From assembly GCA_022457155.1 (NCBI GenBank), contig JAJGOT010000196.1:1179501-1243500 (forward strand): 64,000 nt of DNA, given 5' to 3'. Each line of letters opens with the position of its first letter. Positions within the stretch are counted from its first letter, which is position 1. Source of the DNA: Cladopsammia gracilis. Its lineage: Eukaryota; Cnidaria; Anthozoa; Scleractinia; Dendrophylliidae. Below are positions 23,486-57,100 of this stretch, in pieces. The notes beneath the pieces are model-generated. The model saw nothing but the letters and a program-made list of their open reading frames with translations, did not search any database and was not told the DNA's origin. Made by a program: the position numbers and the translations under genes.

Positions 23486-24342
23486 AAAAAAAAAACAATT
23501 ATGCGACTGACTAAACAAGTACATGTATAAGGTAATGAAACAAGCCGCGATAGATCGGAACCACTTAAGATGGGAGATTATCATGTTAGCAATATAACAA
23601 TGCACAAGTGCAGGTACATTACCTTCAGACAGTCTCTAAAGTCTTCAAATCATGTTACAAATTGGCAGCAACACGATACGCGGAAAAGCTCTGACTGGTA
23701 AACAGAATGAGTAGAACTAAAAAACCTATGTGTCATCATCCCACTTCCGGCAAAAAGACGGGAACGATGATTACGTCACTTGAGATGCGGTGTGTATGGT
23801 GGTTTTTGTGTGTTGACTCAATAATTCGACCAAGGGCGTCTATAGACGAAAACTTTTAAACTGACCTACAATCATGGACATTAGTGTTGGGAAGGCCGGT
23901 TAACGGTTTTCGCAATTCAATTCTTTTTCTCCACTTCCCTTTCTATACAATATTGTTTATAACTGGACGTTTTAATGCGTAATTGTTGGCTGAGATCCCA
24001 ACATTGATAAGGGGAAAGGGGACACCTCAGAAGAATAACAAATGATCGTTATTTAACATTAAAAGAGCTTTTATACAACCTTCCCAACTACTTCTGTCTG
24101 CAATCATGTTGTAGCTTTATGCGTTTGAATTCATGTGAATATAAACCATGAACACATATTTGCAGCAATGGTTCAGTGTAATTTCAACATGCAGGAGCAT
24201 TTTTCTTTCTCCTTCCGGCTGCTTTATCTTTCATAAATTCACATCACCTTTCTGAGGTCAGAGCAATGGATTTAGTTTAACTAGAGTTGTCGAAACTGAA
24301 GGTGGTTAGAAACTGAAAGTCTTTCCATATAATGTACAAAAA

Positions 24343-24685
24343 ACCAAGCTTCCCATTAAAACGCAATACTGTGACCTCAGTAATATGATGTAAATTGACA
24401 AAACGTAAGGCGACCGGTCTGTGTTGTGTTGTTGTTAACCTCCCGTCCCTATCCCGTCTTGCGCATGCCACGCAGGCTTCCATGAGCATTAAAATAATTC
24501 ACGTTAATTAAAACGAATTATCTCGAACGTTTACCTATGAATTTTTAATACACCACGTTAGCTCGCCATATTTTACAGTCTGTTTTGTATTTTCTATGTC
24601 TTATAGTTCACAGAATGCTTACGAGGCCAATTGCTTACTTCCGTTTCGGAAAAAAATTATCAGCCGAGTCCAATATGATTGTGAT
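24343..24685 (+). repeat. Dispersed direct repeat, unit 2
   Basis: Second copy of the block at 23141-23485, same orientation, about 1.2 kb downstream. It abuts a TTAA-type MITE at 24768. Confidence 0.75.
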
Positions 24686-24767
24686 ACGAGTTTCATATTC
24701 GATCACAAAAGAAAAAATAGGTACGCAATGCGTACAAAAGCGACGACGCGTTTCAACTTGGCGTTAA

Positions 24768-25489
24768 GGTTACAGTGTACCTTCAGATCGAAAATTTATT
24801 AAAAAAATTTTTTTGGCGTTAAAATAAAGTTTACAGAATGAACTTTCATCCAAAAAAAAAAAAGTATCGAAAAATAGTGAAAATTGACGGAGAAATGACG
24901 GTATAGCTTTTGTGGGCGGAGTTTGTTTATTAAGCGATATGTTTTTTTAAGCGCCGTTTTCTCAAAGTTAATTTTTCGCTTGTTGGGGACACTTTAAAGA
25001 GCTACAACTCAAAGGAAATTTGTTCGATTTTCCTTAAATTTGGACAGAAGCTAGGCTAACATATAATCAATGAAAACGTATCGGCGAATTTCTTAATTCC
25101 GAAAACTTTTTCGTCAAGAGGCATTTCCGTGCGATCATTCCAATTTTTTTTCTCCCCTTTTCGAAAATATCCTGTAACTTTTCACTGCAATTGAATATGG
25201 AAAATCGCCGACACGTTTTTTTAGCGCTTCGTGTCCGGAAACCCGAGAACAAATCAAATTAGCAAAATATAATAATCGCTTTGAGTTATAGCGTTTTAAA
25301 GCTGATTCGGACGTTCGAATTTAGACGTTGTAAAAAATTCGACAATTCATTTTATTACCAAATGGTTTCCATATTTAGATAGCCAGCTCTATAAGCTTTA
25401 ATTTGATACCTGGGTTGAGGTATATTAAGTGTAATCTTACGACGCTAGAGCTGTTATACTGGAGATACCCCCGAAGGTACACTGTAACC
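24768..25489 (+). mobile_element. TTAA-target MITE, copy A (722 bp)
   Basis: It begins GGTTACAGTGTACCTTC and ends with the exact inverse, and TTAA flanks both ends. TTAA insertion points to the piggyBac or Kolobok groups. A nearly identical copy is at 33889-34608 and an old relic at about 63480-63710. Internal open frames are short and closed on both strands. Confidence 0.9.
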
Positions 25490-25504
25490 TTAAATCAATA
25501 GGTC

Positions 25505-25860
25505 TGGGGTACTCCGATAAAATCAGTGTACCACTTGGCTCCACTAGAAAAGGGTCGGTGTGAAATGCAAATTTTGGCGACTTTCAGTCGGTGCACAGCG
25601 TCCTGAACATAAAATTTGCCTAAAAATGCTCATTAAACCAGAATATTGCCCCAGCAAATAATATATTATCAGAAGTAGCCAAGGACTTGTGATAGAACTT
25701 TCATCGGTAAAATGACTTTTTTCAAAGCATTTTCCATTTTTGTACTAATGGTCGTAGGAATAAAATGTTTGTCAGTTGTTGGTTGTTTTGTGTTTGATTG
25801 AAAACCAAAGTTGTGAATGGCCAGGTAAGCCCATTTTATGCCAGAACTTCCTTTTGAAGA
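25505..25860 (+). mobile_element. MITE of the CACGAAGT...ATAAAAGG family, diverged copy
   Basis: It shares the internal order (GAAATGCAAATTTTGG, CTTTCAGTCGG, TGTCAGTTGTTG) and the right end (GCCAGAACTTCC) with copies at 31107-31908 and 37730-38058. The left end has decayed. Confidence 0.5.
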
Positions 25861-25937
25861 CCCAGCAGTGACCATTATCCCGTGAAATAAATAACAATAA
25901 CAGAGGCGCGCAGAGCGTAATGGTCATTACTGGGCCT

Positions 25938-26249
25938 TTAAACACGAAGTTCCGGTATAAAAGGAGCCTGGCCTGGCCATTCTCACCTCCAGTCGTCAAT
26001 TAACCACTGAAGCACAAACAACTAACAAAAAAGCTTGCGTCATTACTAAGACCATGCTAACACACTTCTATTTCTTTTTTTGCTTAGGTAAAATCTTGGT
26101 TTAATTAGATTTTTGAAGCAAATTATATTTAAAGGACGCGCAAGTTCACCACGTTCTGTGACAGAAAGATGCCTTAATTTGCATTTCACACCCAAAACGT
26201 GTGAAATGGGGGAGGAGCTAAGCCTTTTATACCGGAACTTCGTGTTTAA
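25938..26249 (-). mobile_element. MITE of the CACGAAGT...ATAAAAGG family, best-preserved copy
   Basis: The termini TTAAACACGAAGTTCCGGTA and the exact inverse are preserved (26 bp). Relative to the other family members it lies inverted. Immediately outside on the left, 25862-25937 is a separate imperfect palindrome (CCCAGCAGTGACCATTA with its inverse). Confidence 0.8.
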
Positions 26250-26807
26250 GGTCCTGGCTGACACCGATACTCTCGTGATATGCATGAGAAGATTTATTAC
26301 ACAATTGCGGTTGCTGCATTGGTAATTGCACATTTTATCGTGTGCAAAATCAAAACAATTCATCGTTTTTCCTTCATATTTGTGACAAATATGGATTAGA
26401 ATTTATTTTGCCATACTTGGTTGGCATAATTCTATGCTGATCAGGCTTAATATATGTCACACACGCGTCAAGAACAAGTAACATTTTCATTTTCAAATTA
26501 TTTGAGATTAAAATTACATCTGAGTTTGTTTTACTTATGTGCAATTCAATATTTGTACATCTTGCAAGTTACAATTAATAATTAGTCCATTGTTGTCCGG
26601 ATAGCTGTTTTTCTGATTCCTTACAGCATTACTATGAAGTTTTAATACAGAAAGCACTGTACAATGTACATGATTAAAACTGTTACAATTGCTAAATGAC
26701 AACAACTGGAAATTGTTTCCATATTTGTGCTTCACAAATTGAAAAGACTTTGTCAGCTCTGAACATGTTTTCAGAGATTATTGGTAGTTTGACATCTCGT
26801 GGTTTCA

Positions 26808-27994
26808 TTAATCCCGGCGGTACCAATCAATGAAAATCCATCATTGATTGCCAATCAATACAATCAATAATAATCAATAATAATCCATTGATTGATATTG
26901 ATTGGTTCAACCAATCAATAAAAATCGATACTCACGGCCCAGACTCCTTAATTGCTATTGATTATTATTGATTTTTATAGATAATCAATAACTGATCGTG
27001 CAATGCAAAAACCCGCGTTTCAAGGCATTTGGGATCAATTTGGCGACTGTTACCTTGAATCCCCGGCGGCCTCAACGGAAGATGTCAAAGCAATTAGAGG
27101 TCGCAATAGCCACATTCTGTATCGTAAAAGGATACCACCAGTGTCTGATGGCTGATGCTTCCCGTTTGCCGTATGCCGGAAACGCGATGCTTAATCTCTC
27201 TATTGAGCTTCGCGTATAACGCAAACAGGAAATGTAAGCTTGTCGTCTGCCGTTTGCCGCCCTATAAAAGCAGGTCTCGTCGCGTACAAATACGGCGGCT
27301 GCCGTGACTATCCCTGCCGTTCGCGGGTAAAAATTACGCAATGCTTAATCTCTCTAATGAGGTAGTTATAAACCCATTAAAAACCATTGCGTGTACCGCA
27401 AACGGGAAATGTAAACTTGCCAACTCTGCAACTTGCCGTTACAAAATATGTGAAAGCAGGTCTTCTTGCGTTGAAAACGGCAGCTACCTTGACCATCTCT
27501 GCCGTTCTCGTTCTCGTTCCGTTCTTTCTCTGTCCGCCTTGCGGACACTCGCTATGACAGACATCCTGTTATCCCGGCAAATATAACTTCATGGTGCTAA
27601 AAATGTAACTCCCTCTATAATACGAAATACTAAATTCTGTCTGCGTGCCGGATCGATATACAATTAAATAGGTAATAAAATGTTGTTGTTCAGTTAATTT
27701 TGTTGTTGTAATTTATTTATTCTTTTTACAAAAGCGAACTTTTGTCACAAATCAGAACAATTACGCTTTATTAGGGCGTTTATTGGAATCGAAAACGGAG
27801 ATTTTAGTTTTCAATGAAAATCAATATTAATCAATAGAAATCAATGATAATCAATGAAAATCGATACTCACTCAACTCCAAGGCATTGATTTGTATTGAT
27901 TTCCAATACCAATCAATTAATTGGTATTGATTATTATTGATTGTCATTGATTATATTGATTATTGCTTTTCATTGATTGGTACCGCCGGGATTA
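26808..27994. mobile_element. Inverted-repeat element with ATCAAT-rich ends (1.19 kb)
   Basis: The ends CCCGGCGGTACCAATCAATG and the inverse are perfect and are flanked by ATTAAT on both sides. Both subterminal zones are packed with ATCAAT/ATTGAT words. The core contains an imperfect tandem duplication of about 155 bp (about 27187-27340 and 27341-27510), each unit with AATGCTTAATCTCTCT and AAAGCAGGTCT. No transposase frame was seen. Confidence 0.85.
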
Positions 27995-29354
27995 ATGCAC
28001 ATACGGCAGGTCACCAGTTTCTTCAGCACTTGAGACTTTTCATCATTATCACCAGCATTAGTTGATGTGCTAAATGTTTGCAGATGCATTGACTGGAGGT
28101 GATTGAGTACCTTTGAAAAGAAAATAAATGAATACCTTGAGATTCAGTTCATTTTTTTAAGTGTTTTGTCATACTAAAGTATAAAACCAAAGTGGCTTTA
28201 TGGGGACTTAGAAGCGGAATTAAAGTGCTTCATTTAGAGATACAATGGATGGTGAAGAATTCAACTTGGGAGCTGAGAGATTTATTGCATGTGGCTAGTC
28301 AAATGTAATAACCGGTGAAGACAGAAAGAAAATTTTTGCACAACCTCAAGGCAAAAAAAAAAAAAAAATTAATTAATGCACAGAAAAATTGCCCAATGCC
28401 CAACCCCACCTTCAAAATTAAAATAGCCCATCCCTTAGCCCAATATGTACAAGATAATGTTCTCACCCTTTTCTTAAGTTTCAGTTATGTGCTTCATGAA
28501 AAACACATGAGGAAACTGAAGATTATGATATTGCACCACTTCCCCTATACTGTTAAATCAGTCCAACAGAACACTTGTTCCAACATTTCCGTGACTATCT
28601 CGTGAATGGGAATCAAATAATTTGTAATGACCATGGTTGTCAACAATAACAGCAACTGTGTTTATTTTAATGGTCAACAGAAAAGCATTATACTGTGTCA
28701 TCAACATATCATTTCTACATCGTTAGCAAGTCGAATCAAAAGTGGAATATAACGATTAGTGTAGTAACTCATTTGCCACGCATAAACAACATAAAACAGA
28801 AATAACAACGTAGACCAGAATTTTCCTTTGACACGATTTAAACATTCTCTGGCTTTGAGATGAGCATTATACAACCCCACAGTGGTTCTATATTTCATTA
28901 TAAGATACCATAACTGTATACACAATATGCTGGTAATGATGGTTCACCTTTATTAATAGCTTGAATCCGAGATAATTTCCTTCTCTTCCTTCGATACAAT
29001 AAAGTTGCTCCGATATTCTGTACACAACTGATCGTGAATCACCGCACACTTCGCTTTCAGGTAACAGCTCTCGTAGGATATTCAGTTATAAGTCAAGTTC
29101 AGTAAATCAATGCTATTTCAGTGCTATTTCTGGCCTTCAGTTCTGACAAGTTTTTTCTGAGAAAGGCAAAGATCCGCTCCGAAACAGCGCCCAGACTCGA
29201 TAATTTAGTGTAGACCTTTTGCCTATTGCGAGTGCGAGTATGTACTGCTGATGAATGTATATCACTTCGTGTCTGTTTGTTTGCAAGTGAGCACAAATAT
29301 ATTCTCGATAAATAAAGCACGACGGTGTAAAATTTGAAACAGGCAAACAAACCT
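27995..29354. other. Unassigned sequence with one exon-like stretch
   Basis: Only a poly-A run (about 28351-28367) and a minus-strand coding-like stretch (about 28005-28110, reading DNDEKSQVLKKLVTCRMC) were noted. The latter is interrupted by the 26808-27994 element. A 74-codon minus frame (28701-28925) is unrecognised. Confidence 0.3.
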
Positions 29355-29825
29355 GGTTGACACTCGTTAACATCTCTCAAACGGACCTTTCCTTTTCACT
29401 TTAAGTTACATGAAGTAAAACCTATTTCACACTTAGAGTAAAATTAGAAAAAAAAGATCAGTAAAGTGTATGCCTCGAACCCGAGTCGTTTGCTTCATAA
29501 CTAATATCCTTATCCACTATACCAACGTGGATTAGCTGCCGGGAGATGTAATTTTTAACATATTTATAGAGTTACCCATAACAATAAATGAAAGCTAACC
29601 GTTTTCAAATCAGTGCTTAACCCTAAACACTGTAGATCAATGCTAAACCCCAAAACGCTACTCTTTGCTTAGCCGGATCTCTGTTCTCTCAGTTCTCTGC
29701 CCAATAAAATGGGGTTCTGTTCTCGTGTACGTCAGTACCACGGTATAACGATAAAGAATACTACGTTGTGTAAAACCTCATAAGGGGTCCAAGGTCCGTT
29801 TGAGAGATGTTAACGAGTGTTAACC
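29355..29825. mobile_element. hAT-like MITE (471 bp)
   Basis: The left end GGTTGACACTCGTTAACATC and the right end (inverse) GGTTAACACTCGTTAACATC are flanked by the direct repeat AACAAACCT on both sides (9 bp; 8 bp is typical of hAT elements). The interior contains a tRNA-like stretch on the minus strand at about 29462-29532. Confidence 0.85.
29462..29532 (-). repeat. tRNA-like stretch inside a hAT-like MITE
   Basis: The minus strand has GTTGGTATAGTGGATAAGG (A-box-like) and CTCGGGTTCGAGGC (B-box-like). No full cloverleaf forms. It is possibly a captured SINE or tRNA fragment. Confidence 0.35.
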
Positions 29826-30438
29826 AACAAACCTAGCTTTCTCCACACTTCGAAACAAAATGGCGGAGCAAACGACGAGTGACCTAGTTCCCAGTGTTTT
29901 TCTTATCCTCCAAGGCTAGTTCCCAATGTTTCTCGGGTGTAATCCGGACACCACGGCACGATGGCAATAACGCGATGACTTCGTCATCGCTTAAAAATGT
30001 GTTTTGGCTAGCCGATCGGTCGATTTTTTAATACGATTACGGCTATTCCCAGTGTTAAAACTAACTCTGTTTTCAGTGTTGTAAAACTAATGCTTCCGAA
30101 TGGATCATTTGAAAATTCTCCTTTTTCTTTCTTGTACATGTATCTCAGCTACGGATTTTGTTTCGTTTCTTTTTTTAACAGGGTTTTACCAGCGACCCCA
30201 AAAAATCCACAATAAAACGTTCATGTTGACTAATATTTTTCCTGCGCAATAGGAGCACAGGAAAGTGATCCTCAACCTAAGCACTTTGGTTCGCTCAATG
30301 TACTCACACACTTTGTTCAAAGGTCTTGGCAGAAGTGGAAATAAAACTTTCCTGCACTAACAAGATATTGATCTGCCATCGCTTTCAAACAAAACTTCGC
30401 TAACGTATTACGAAGAATTAAATAAATTTACAACTCAC

Positions 30439-51775
<21,337 letters not shown>

Positions 51776-52440
51776 CGTGATTGTATAAATTTAGCTTCTT
51801 ATACTTGTAAAGAAAATCGATCGAACCAACGCACAAACGAAGAATATAATAACTAGACCCAACGCAATTCGAATATATACTCGTTGATTACTCCATTGTC
51901 ACGTCCTCAGAATATAAAAAGCATTTCCTTCAAACAGTGCCAGTAAAAACAGTCAGCAGCTTTTACATTATGCTTCAAAACACTGAAGTTTTCTTCGGTA
52001 AATCTCATCCGCCATTACTTGTTTGTTGCGCAGTTGGCTCCTGATCAAGTACACGGTGCGCATAATTTTTAGCAACAACCGCTGCCAAATAGCAATGTAT
52101 TGCAGGCGGGCGTCTGAAACAAAAGAAACGGCAAACTGATCTTTACAGTAGAAAAACAGAAACAAAAACAAATAAAATAGAATAAAAGTGGAATAAAATA
52201 GTTCATTATCCTTCTTGCAAACTTATTACCATTTAGATACGGGAAAGTCATCCCAGACTGCGTCCCGCAATCGCCGTGGAATTCGCTGGCTAAACCAAAC
52301 AATCATACCAAAGATAACCCCCCCCCCCCAACCTTACCCATCCTTAACCAAACTAATTTCCCAACCCTCACTTATATTCCAACATGACCGTAATAAATGC
52401 TATAAAGAGGACCATGCCACGTTATTGTAAACCTTCATAA
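51776..52440. other. Upstream region of DDX42, no gene assigned
   Basis: It contains the presumed 5' UTR and promoter of the minus-strand DDX42 gene. No TATA box or clear initiator was assigned. A short C-run (about 52320-52330) and unrecognised sequence follow. Confidence 0.35.
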
Positions 52441-52472
52441 TTTTTTTTTTTAATATCCACCCCATGCTCCAA

Positions 52473-53700
52473 TCATGGACATGTCTTGCGGGTTCGTACC
52501 CGTCCCAATTTTTTTTCCCAGAGTCCAATGCGGGTGCGAAGTTGACCAGCTTGAAAGGAGCCCGGATCGCGAAAAGACAGATCCCGCAGGTTAGAAGTTA
52601 CCCCCGCAACAATGCCTTGAACATGGGTTAAGCAAGCGTCTTCTGATATCATTTTCTCCGAACTCGGTTTACCCTCCAGGTACACCCATCGTATTCCCCT
52701 GTGCCTGCTTTTTTCCTCCGCTTCTAAGGGCATAAAGGTCATCGTATCTCCCCTTGAGACGTTTTGTTTTAGGTTAAAACAAGAACACCAAAAGAAAAGG
52801 ATCAGAATGACGTACCTAAACGGAGGCTGCAAACCCGAGTTCGGAGAAAATGACCACCGTAGCCCGAGTAATCAGGCTCAAGGGCATGCCTATGGGCAAA
52901 ACGCTTGTGGGGTCATTCTCCCAAACTCGAGACCACAGACTCCCAAAAGGAAAAATAAAAAACGACGCATATTTATTACAGTGCCTTTACATTTATTATT
53001 GTCAATTGCAAATACTAAGACAATCCAGAATCCCATTTCAAAACAAATCACTTTCACTGATGGCACCATCTTTAACGCTTGTCCGGGCAAGAGCACGAGA
53101 TGTGTCCCGCTTTTCCACACAACCAGCACTTCCTCTCCAAAGGTGATCTAGGGCTAAGATTGGTGCCACGCCTCGGCTGGTATGGAGCCTTACGCGTCCG
53201 TCAAGTGAACGAACCTTGATTTACTGGGGCGGGTCGCTTGGTTGCCTTAGCAATAACCTTCGCCACCACGGCCTCCTCTTTAGACGCCATCAGCTTTATT
53301 AACACCTGTTGCGGGCACGGGTTGTTCAACAACAATTTCATAACGCGACGCTCTTTTATCCTTCTTTTCCTTCGTGACGTTGACCACTTCATCTAGAGCG
53401 GCGATCGCAGCGTATGGATCAAAGAGCCGCTAGACGCGCAATCACTGTGTGGAGAGTCGACAAAGCAGACTCGATTGCCGATGCATCAATTTTTTTTCCT
53501 TCCACTCATCTAATTCCTTCTTTAGCGCACCGACCGTTGTGGCCGGGACCTACAAGGGAAAGAAACGCCCAAATAACCCCTTAATGTCCTTAACTCCAGT
53601 CTTTACTTCACCTCGGAACTATCTTCCCTAAAACCCAGATCTCATACTCCAAAATATATTACTTCACTCCATGTTGTAGTACAAGGCGACCGAATTCCTT
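52473..53700 (-). pseudogene. Decayed gag-like element with a CCHC zinc knuckle
   Basis: The minus strand at about 53120-53070 reads KCWLCGKAGHISCSCPDKR, an intact C-x2-C-x4-H-x4-C knuckle typical of retrotransposon Gag proteins. Upstream (53392-53201) is a basic stretch (EEAVVAKVIAKATKRPAPVN), and further up are fragments such as ALKKELDEWKE and LDPYAAIAALDEVV. Stops and frame changes interrupt it. An open frame downstream (52832-52473) may be part of the same element. No reverse transcriptase or LTR was found. Confidence 0.5.
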
Positions 53701-53848
53701 ACCTAAGAAGATTTCACCGAATCTTCGCACAAGTTCCCTCGGCACGTTTAACACACAGCCACGCGTGGCCCAATGCGATTTTTTCCTTTTCACCACGGGG
53801 TCAACGTATATGGTCAAAGGAAACGGTCCCCTGTCGCCTTCCCTTCTT

Positions 53849-54140
53849 ACGCCACCTCATGGCACAGGGCGAAAAGGAAGACTCGTTGTACAAGCGGTCC
53901 TTAACGGATTTTTGTGTTTTGTTTTTCCCTTTTCACGCCACCTCGTGGCACTGGGCGAAATTTCACGACACACCGCTTTATCGATCCTCGACCGATTTTT
54001 GTTTTTTACGTCGCCCCTTGGCACAGAGCAGAAGTCCTCGACACACTGCTCAATCGGTCCTCGACCGACTTTTTTTTACGCCACCCCGTGGCACAGAGCA
54101 GAAGTCCTCGACGCACTGCTCAAACGGTCCACGCCACCAT
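53849..54140 (+). repeat. Tandem repeat, unit about 70-86 bp, four copies
   Basis: Units start near 53850, 53936, 54007 and 54077 with ACGCCACCTCGTGGCAC or variants, followed by CAGAAGTCCTCGAC and CGGTCCTCGACCGA. A partial fifth unit (ACGCCACCAT) touches the left end of the large inverted-repeat element. The last two full units are the most alike. Confidence 0.8.
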
Positions 54141-54147
54141 AGTGGAA

Positions 54148-57100
54148 GACCAGGCTTAACTAATCAATGACATCAATGTCATCAATGTAATCAACGAGTA
54201 ATCAATGGGTAATCAATGAGTAATCAATTGATTACTTATTGAGTATTGCCAATACTCAATGACTACTCAATGACTTATCAATGACCCACAAAATTTTTGG
54301 TCATTGATTAGTCATTGATGTCATTGATTAGTCATTGATTTACATGAAAAGAGGTGTTGACAGGCCAGGCACGACTCATGAGCTCGTGATAACGTGGAAC
54401 GTGACCTTTACAGTTTTGCTCTAACAAGAGGGTCTCAATGGGGTGGTGGCTTTTACGGTTAACGGTTAAAAATTTGGCTTTTTTACGGCTAACGGTTAAT
54501 TTTTTTCCGTTACGGTTAACAGAAAGATTAAACATTAATTTCCATTGTTTTAAAAGTTAAATATTAATTTTTCATTGTTTAAAAGAGTTAAAAATTAATT
54601 TAAAACACATTTAAGGTCTTAGGACCATTTCGGGATGAATGAAAAACTAGTTATTATGATAAGAATTGTGAATATACCATACTACTATAGTATACTACAT
54701 GTCTAATATTGCTAATACTTATAGAAATAAAATCGATTAGAGTTTTTTTGAAGACACCAATGGAATGGTGCTCATCTTTCACTTGGATTTGCGCTTTATA
54801 CCTTTCGATTGGCTTCTCCTCCGCAGCTCGATACAGACTTATAATTCCTTTCACAACAGCCATAAGGATCAGCAGTCGCAGCAGGCGCTAAGTAGAAGAC
54901 TGGATGAAGAAACTGAATAACATCTAAAATAGTGTATTAAATAAGCTGTCAACTCATCCTACGAAAAGCAGACACTTTCGATTTGCCGAGGGTAGCGAAT
55001 CTACGTAGCCGTCGTGGAGACAAGACACATGTATAGCATCACAACAGTATGTCTTAACAAGAGATTTCGACTCTTACAAACCATGGCTATAAAAATGTTA
55101 CGGTTAACTTTTTTCGACTTTTTACGCCTAACGGTTAATTTTTTCCAAATTTTACGCCTAACGGCAAAATTTTTGGCCGTTTTACGGCTAACGGTTAACC
55201 CCATTGAGACCCTCTAACAAGTATATCCCCAAAGATTTTCCTTTTTTGTATGAGATAAGGGGAGGCTCTTTGTATATTTCTCTTAGTAATGGTTGGTTCT
55301 GAATTAAATGCCATTTGCTCATTAGGTGTTTTTAACATTAGGCAACGCCGGGCGGTACGTTGTTGCGAAAGGCAGAATTCTTTTTCGCATGTTCTCCTTT
55401 TGCTGCAAAGATGACTTCCGTTCATTGAATTTTACCTCAGAAATTATTTTCTCAATGAGATTGTGAGTGTAGCCTCTAGCACGGAGGCGTGCTTTGAAGT
55501 TGTTGAGATTCTTACTGAATGATTTCGCTGAGCAATTTGTTCTTAAAAGTCTCAGGGCTCCACCTTTTCTGAGCCCTTTTCTGACCCCTGGTGGGTGCTC
55601 AGCGCAATCGGGAAAGGCCTAGTCACACAGCAGGAATCGCGTTGGTCTGTCAACCCCATTTATAACCATATTTATCTTGTTTATCCCTTTTTTGTAACTC
55701 CTTGTAAGGAATTGACAATGCCGCCTTTTAATCGTGTCAATGACAATGACAAAATATCTGACAAGACCTACAAATGGATACCGCCTTTAATAGCCGAGTT
55801 ACATTGGAAATGACTTTTTAGGAATTTTGATGGCGAAAGTTTTCAAACTTTCCGATTGCAAACGCACCCTATTTCAAGGTTAAGACTTTTGTTTGATCAA
55901 ACAAGTCAGATCTTTATTCCCTTGAACTCCATGGGCATTTATCACGCGACGGCCATGTTGACTCGCCGGAGAATTTTGCCCGCCCAACCTCGTTTTCAAC
56001 TTTTTCACTGCGAGGCTGGGCGGTGTAAATCTTTTTTTTATATACAAAATGCCAGGGCGTGATAAAGGCCTATGAGTATTAAAGGGAAGTATATTTTCTC
56101 AAAAAAGAATGGGGTTCTTTAAAATCTCTGCAGGAAGTCCTTTAAAGATCAAATGAACCAAAAAATTGATTTTTTTTTTCTTTATCCACCATAATAAAGC
56201 ATACTTACGCAACAATTTGCCTTCCTGAGCCTTTAAAGTAAGTCACATGGCTAAAAGTACGAAGATTTCCGAAGACTTCACGAAAACGTTTCTTAAATGG
56301 CCGCGCGCTTCAAGTGGTAGGATTGGTAAGGATTATGACGTCACTATTGGCGAGCCAACCGTGTTCCCAGTGCCCTCTCTTCTGGCGAATACATGAGTAT
56401 TCTAACTTGCGTGTGAGATTTTCACTGTTTTCGTATTGAAAATGGACAATTGTTGCTGCAGTTTATCGCAGAACAAAACACCATAATTTTCCGCTCAGTC
56501 ACCGACTTTCAACTTCAGTCCTTGACTGTTTTGAGGAGGTCAATAGTGACGTCTCTATTGGTTTCCGACTATTTTCCGACAATTTCCCCGATCGCTCTAC
56601 GATTATGAAGGCCAAAAAGTTTCATTTTTCAACTTCCAATATCTCTGCGATGCCAAGTCCAATTACTTTTAAACTTCAGAATATGTTTATTTGGTCCTCT
56701 TTCAACACTTTGCACTAATATTGGACTAAAAGAAAAAATATATTAAATTTTTGGTTCATTTGACCTTTAAGAATAAAAAAAAAATCCAGGCGTGCGTTTC
56801 TCGAAAGTCCCGAAAACTTTTCAGACCCGAAAAGCTGTGTTTTGTGCACAATGTTTACCAATAAAGATTCGGTTTTTGTTGATTTTGAAAGCTATACAAG
56901 TTAAACTACTTTGCGGCTAAAAACGTCACCGCCTTCCGTTAGAAACTGCATTTGAAAGTAGCTTTCGGGTCCGAAAATTCTTTGGGAGTTTGGAGAAACG
57001 CACGACAGGCCTCTTCGTCACTCGCTTGTCTGCATAGCTTCATCATCGCTCCTCAACAGGGGAAGGTGGAAAATTAGCGTGACTATCGCCAGCGTCGGAA

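Noticed and set aside
26808..27994. CRISPR-like array of repeated words
   Set aside because: The words are short, inverted, unevenly spaced and lie in a eukaryotic inverted-repeat element.
53765..54170. Three overlapping plus-strand frames of 80-125 codons
   Set aside because: They read across a 70-86-bp tandem repeat in three frames and share no protein family features.
54421..55220. Telomere-like TTAACGG repeats
   Set aside because: They are subterminal words of a hAT-like MITE with a clear target duplication.
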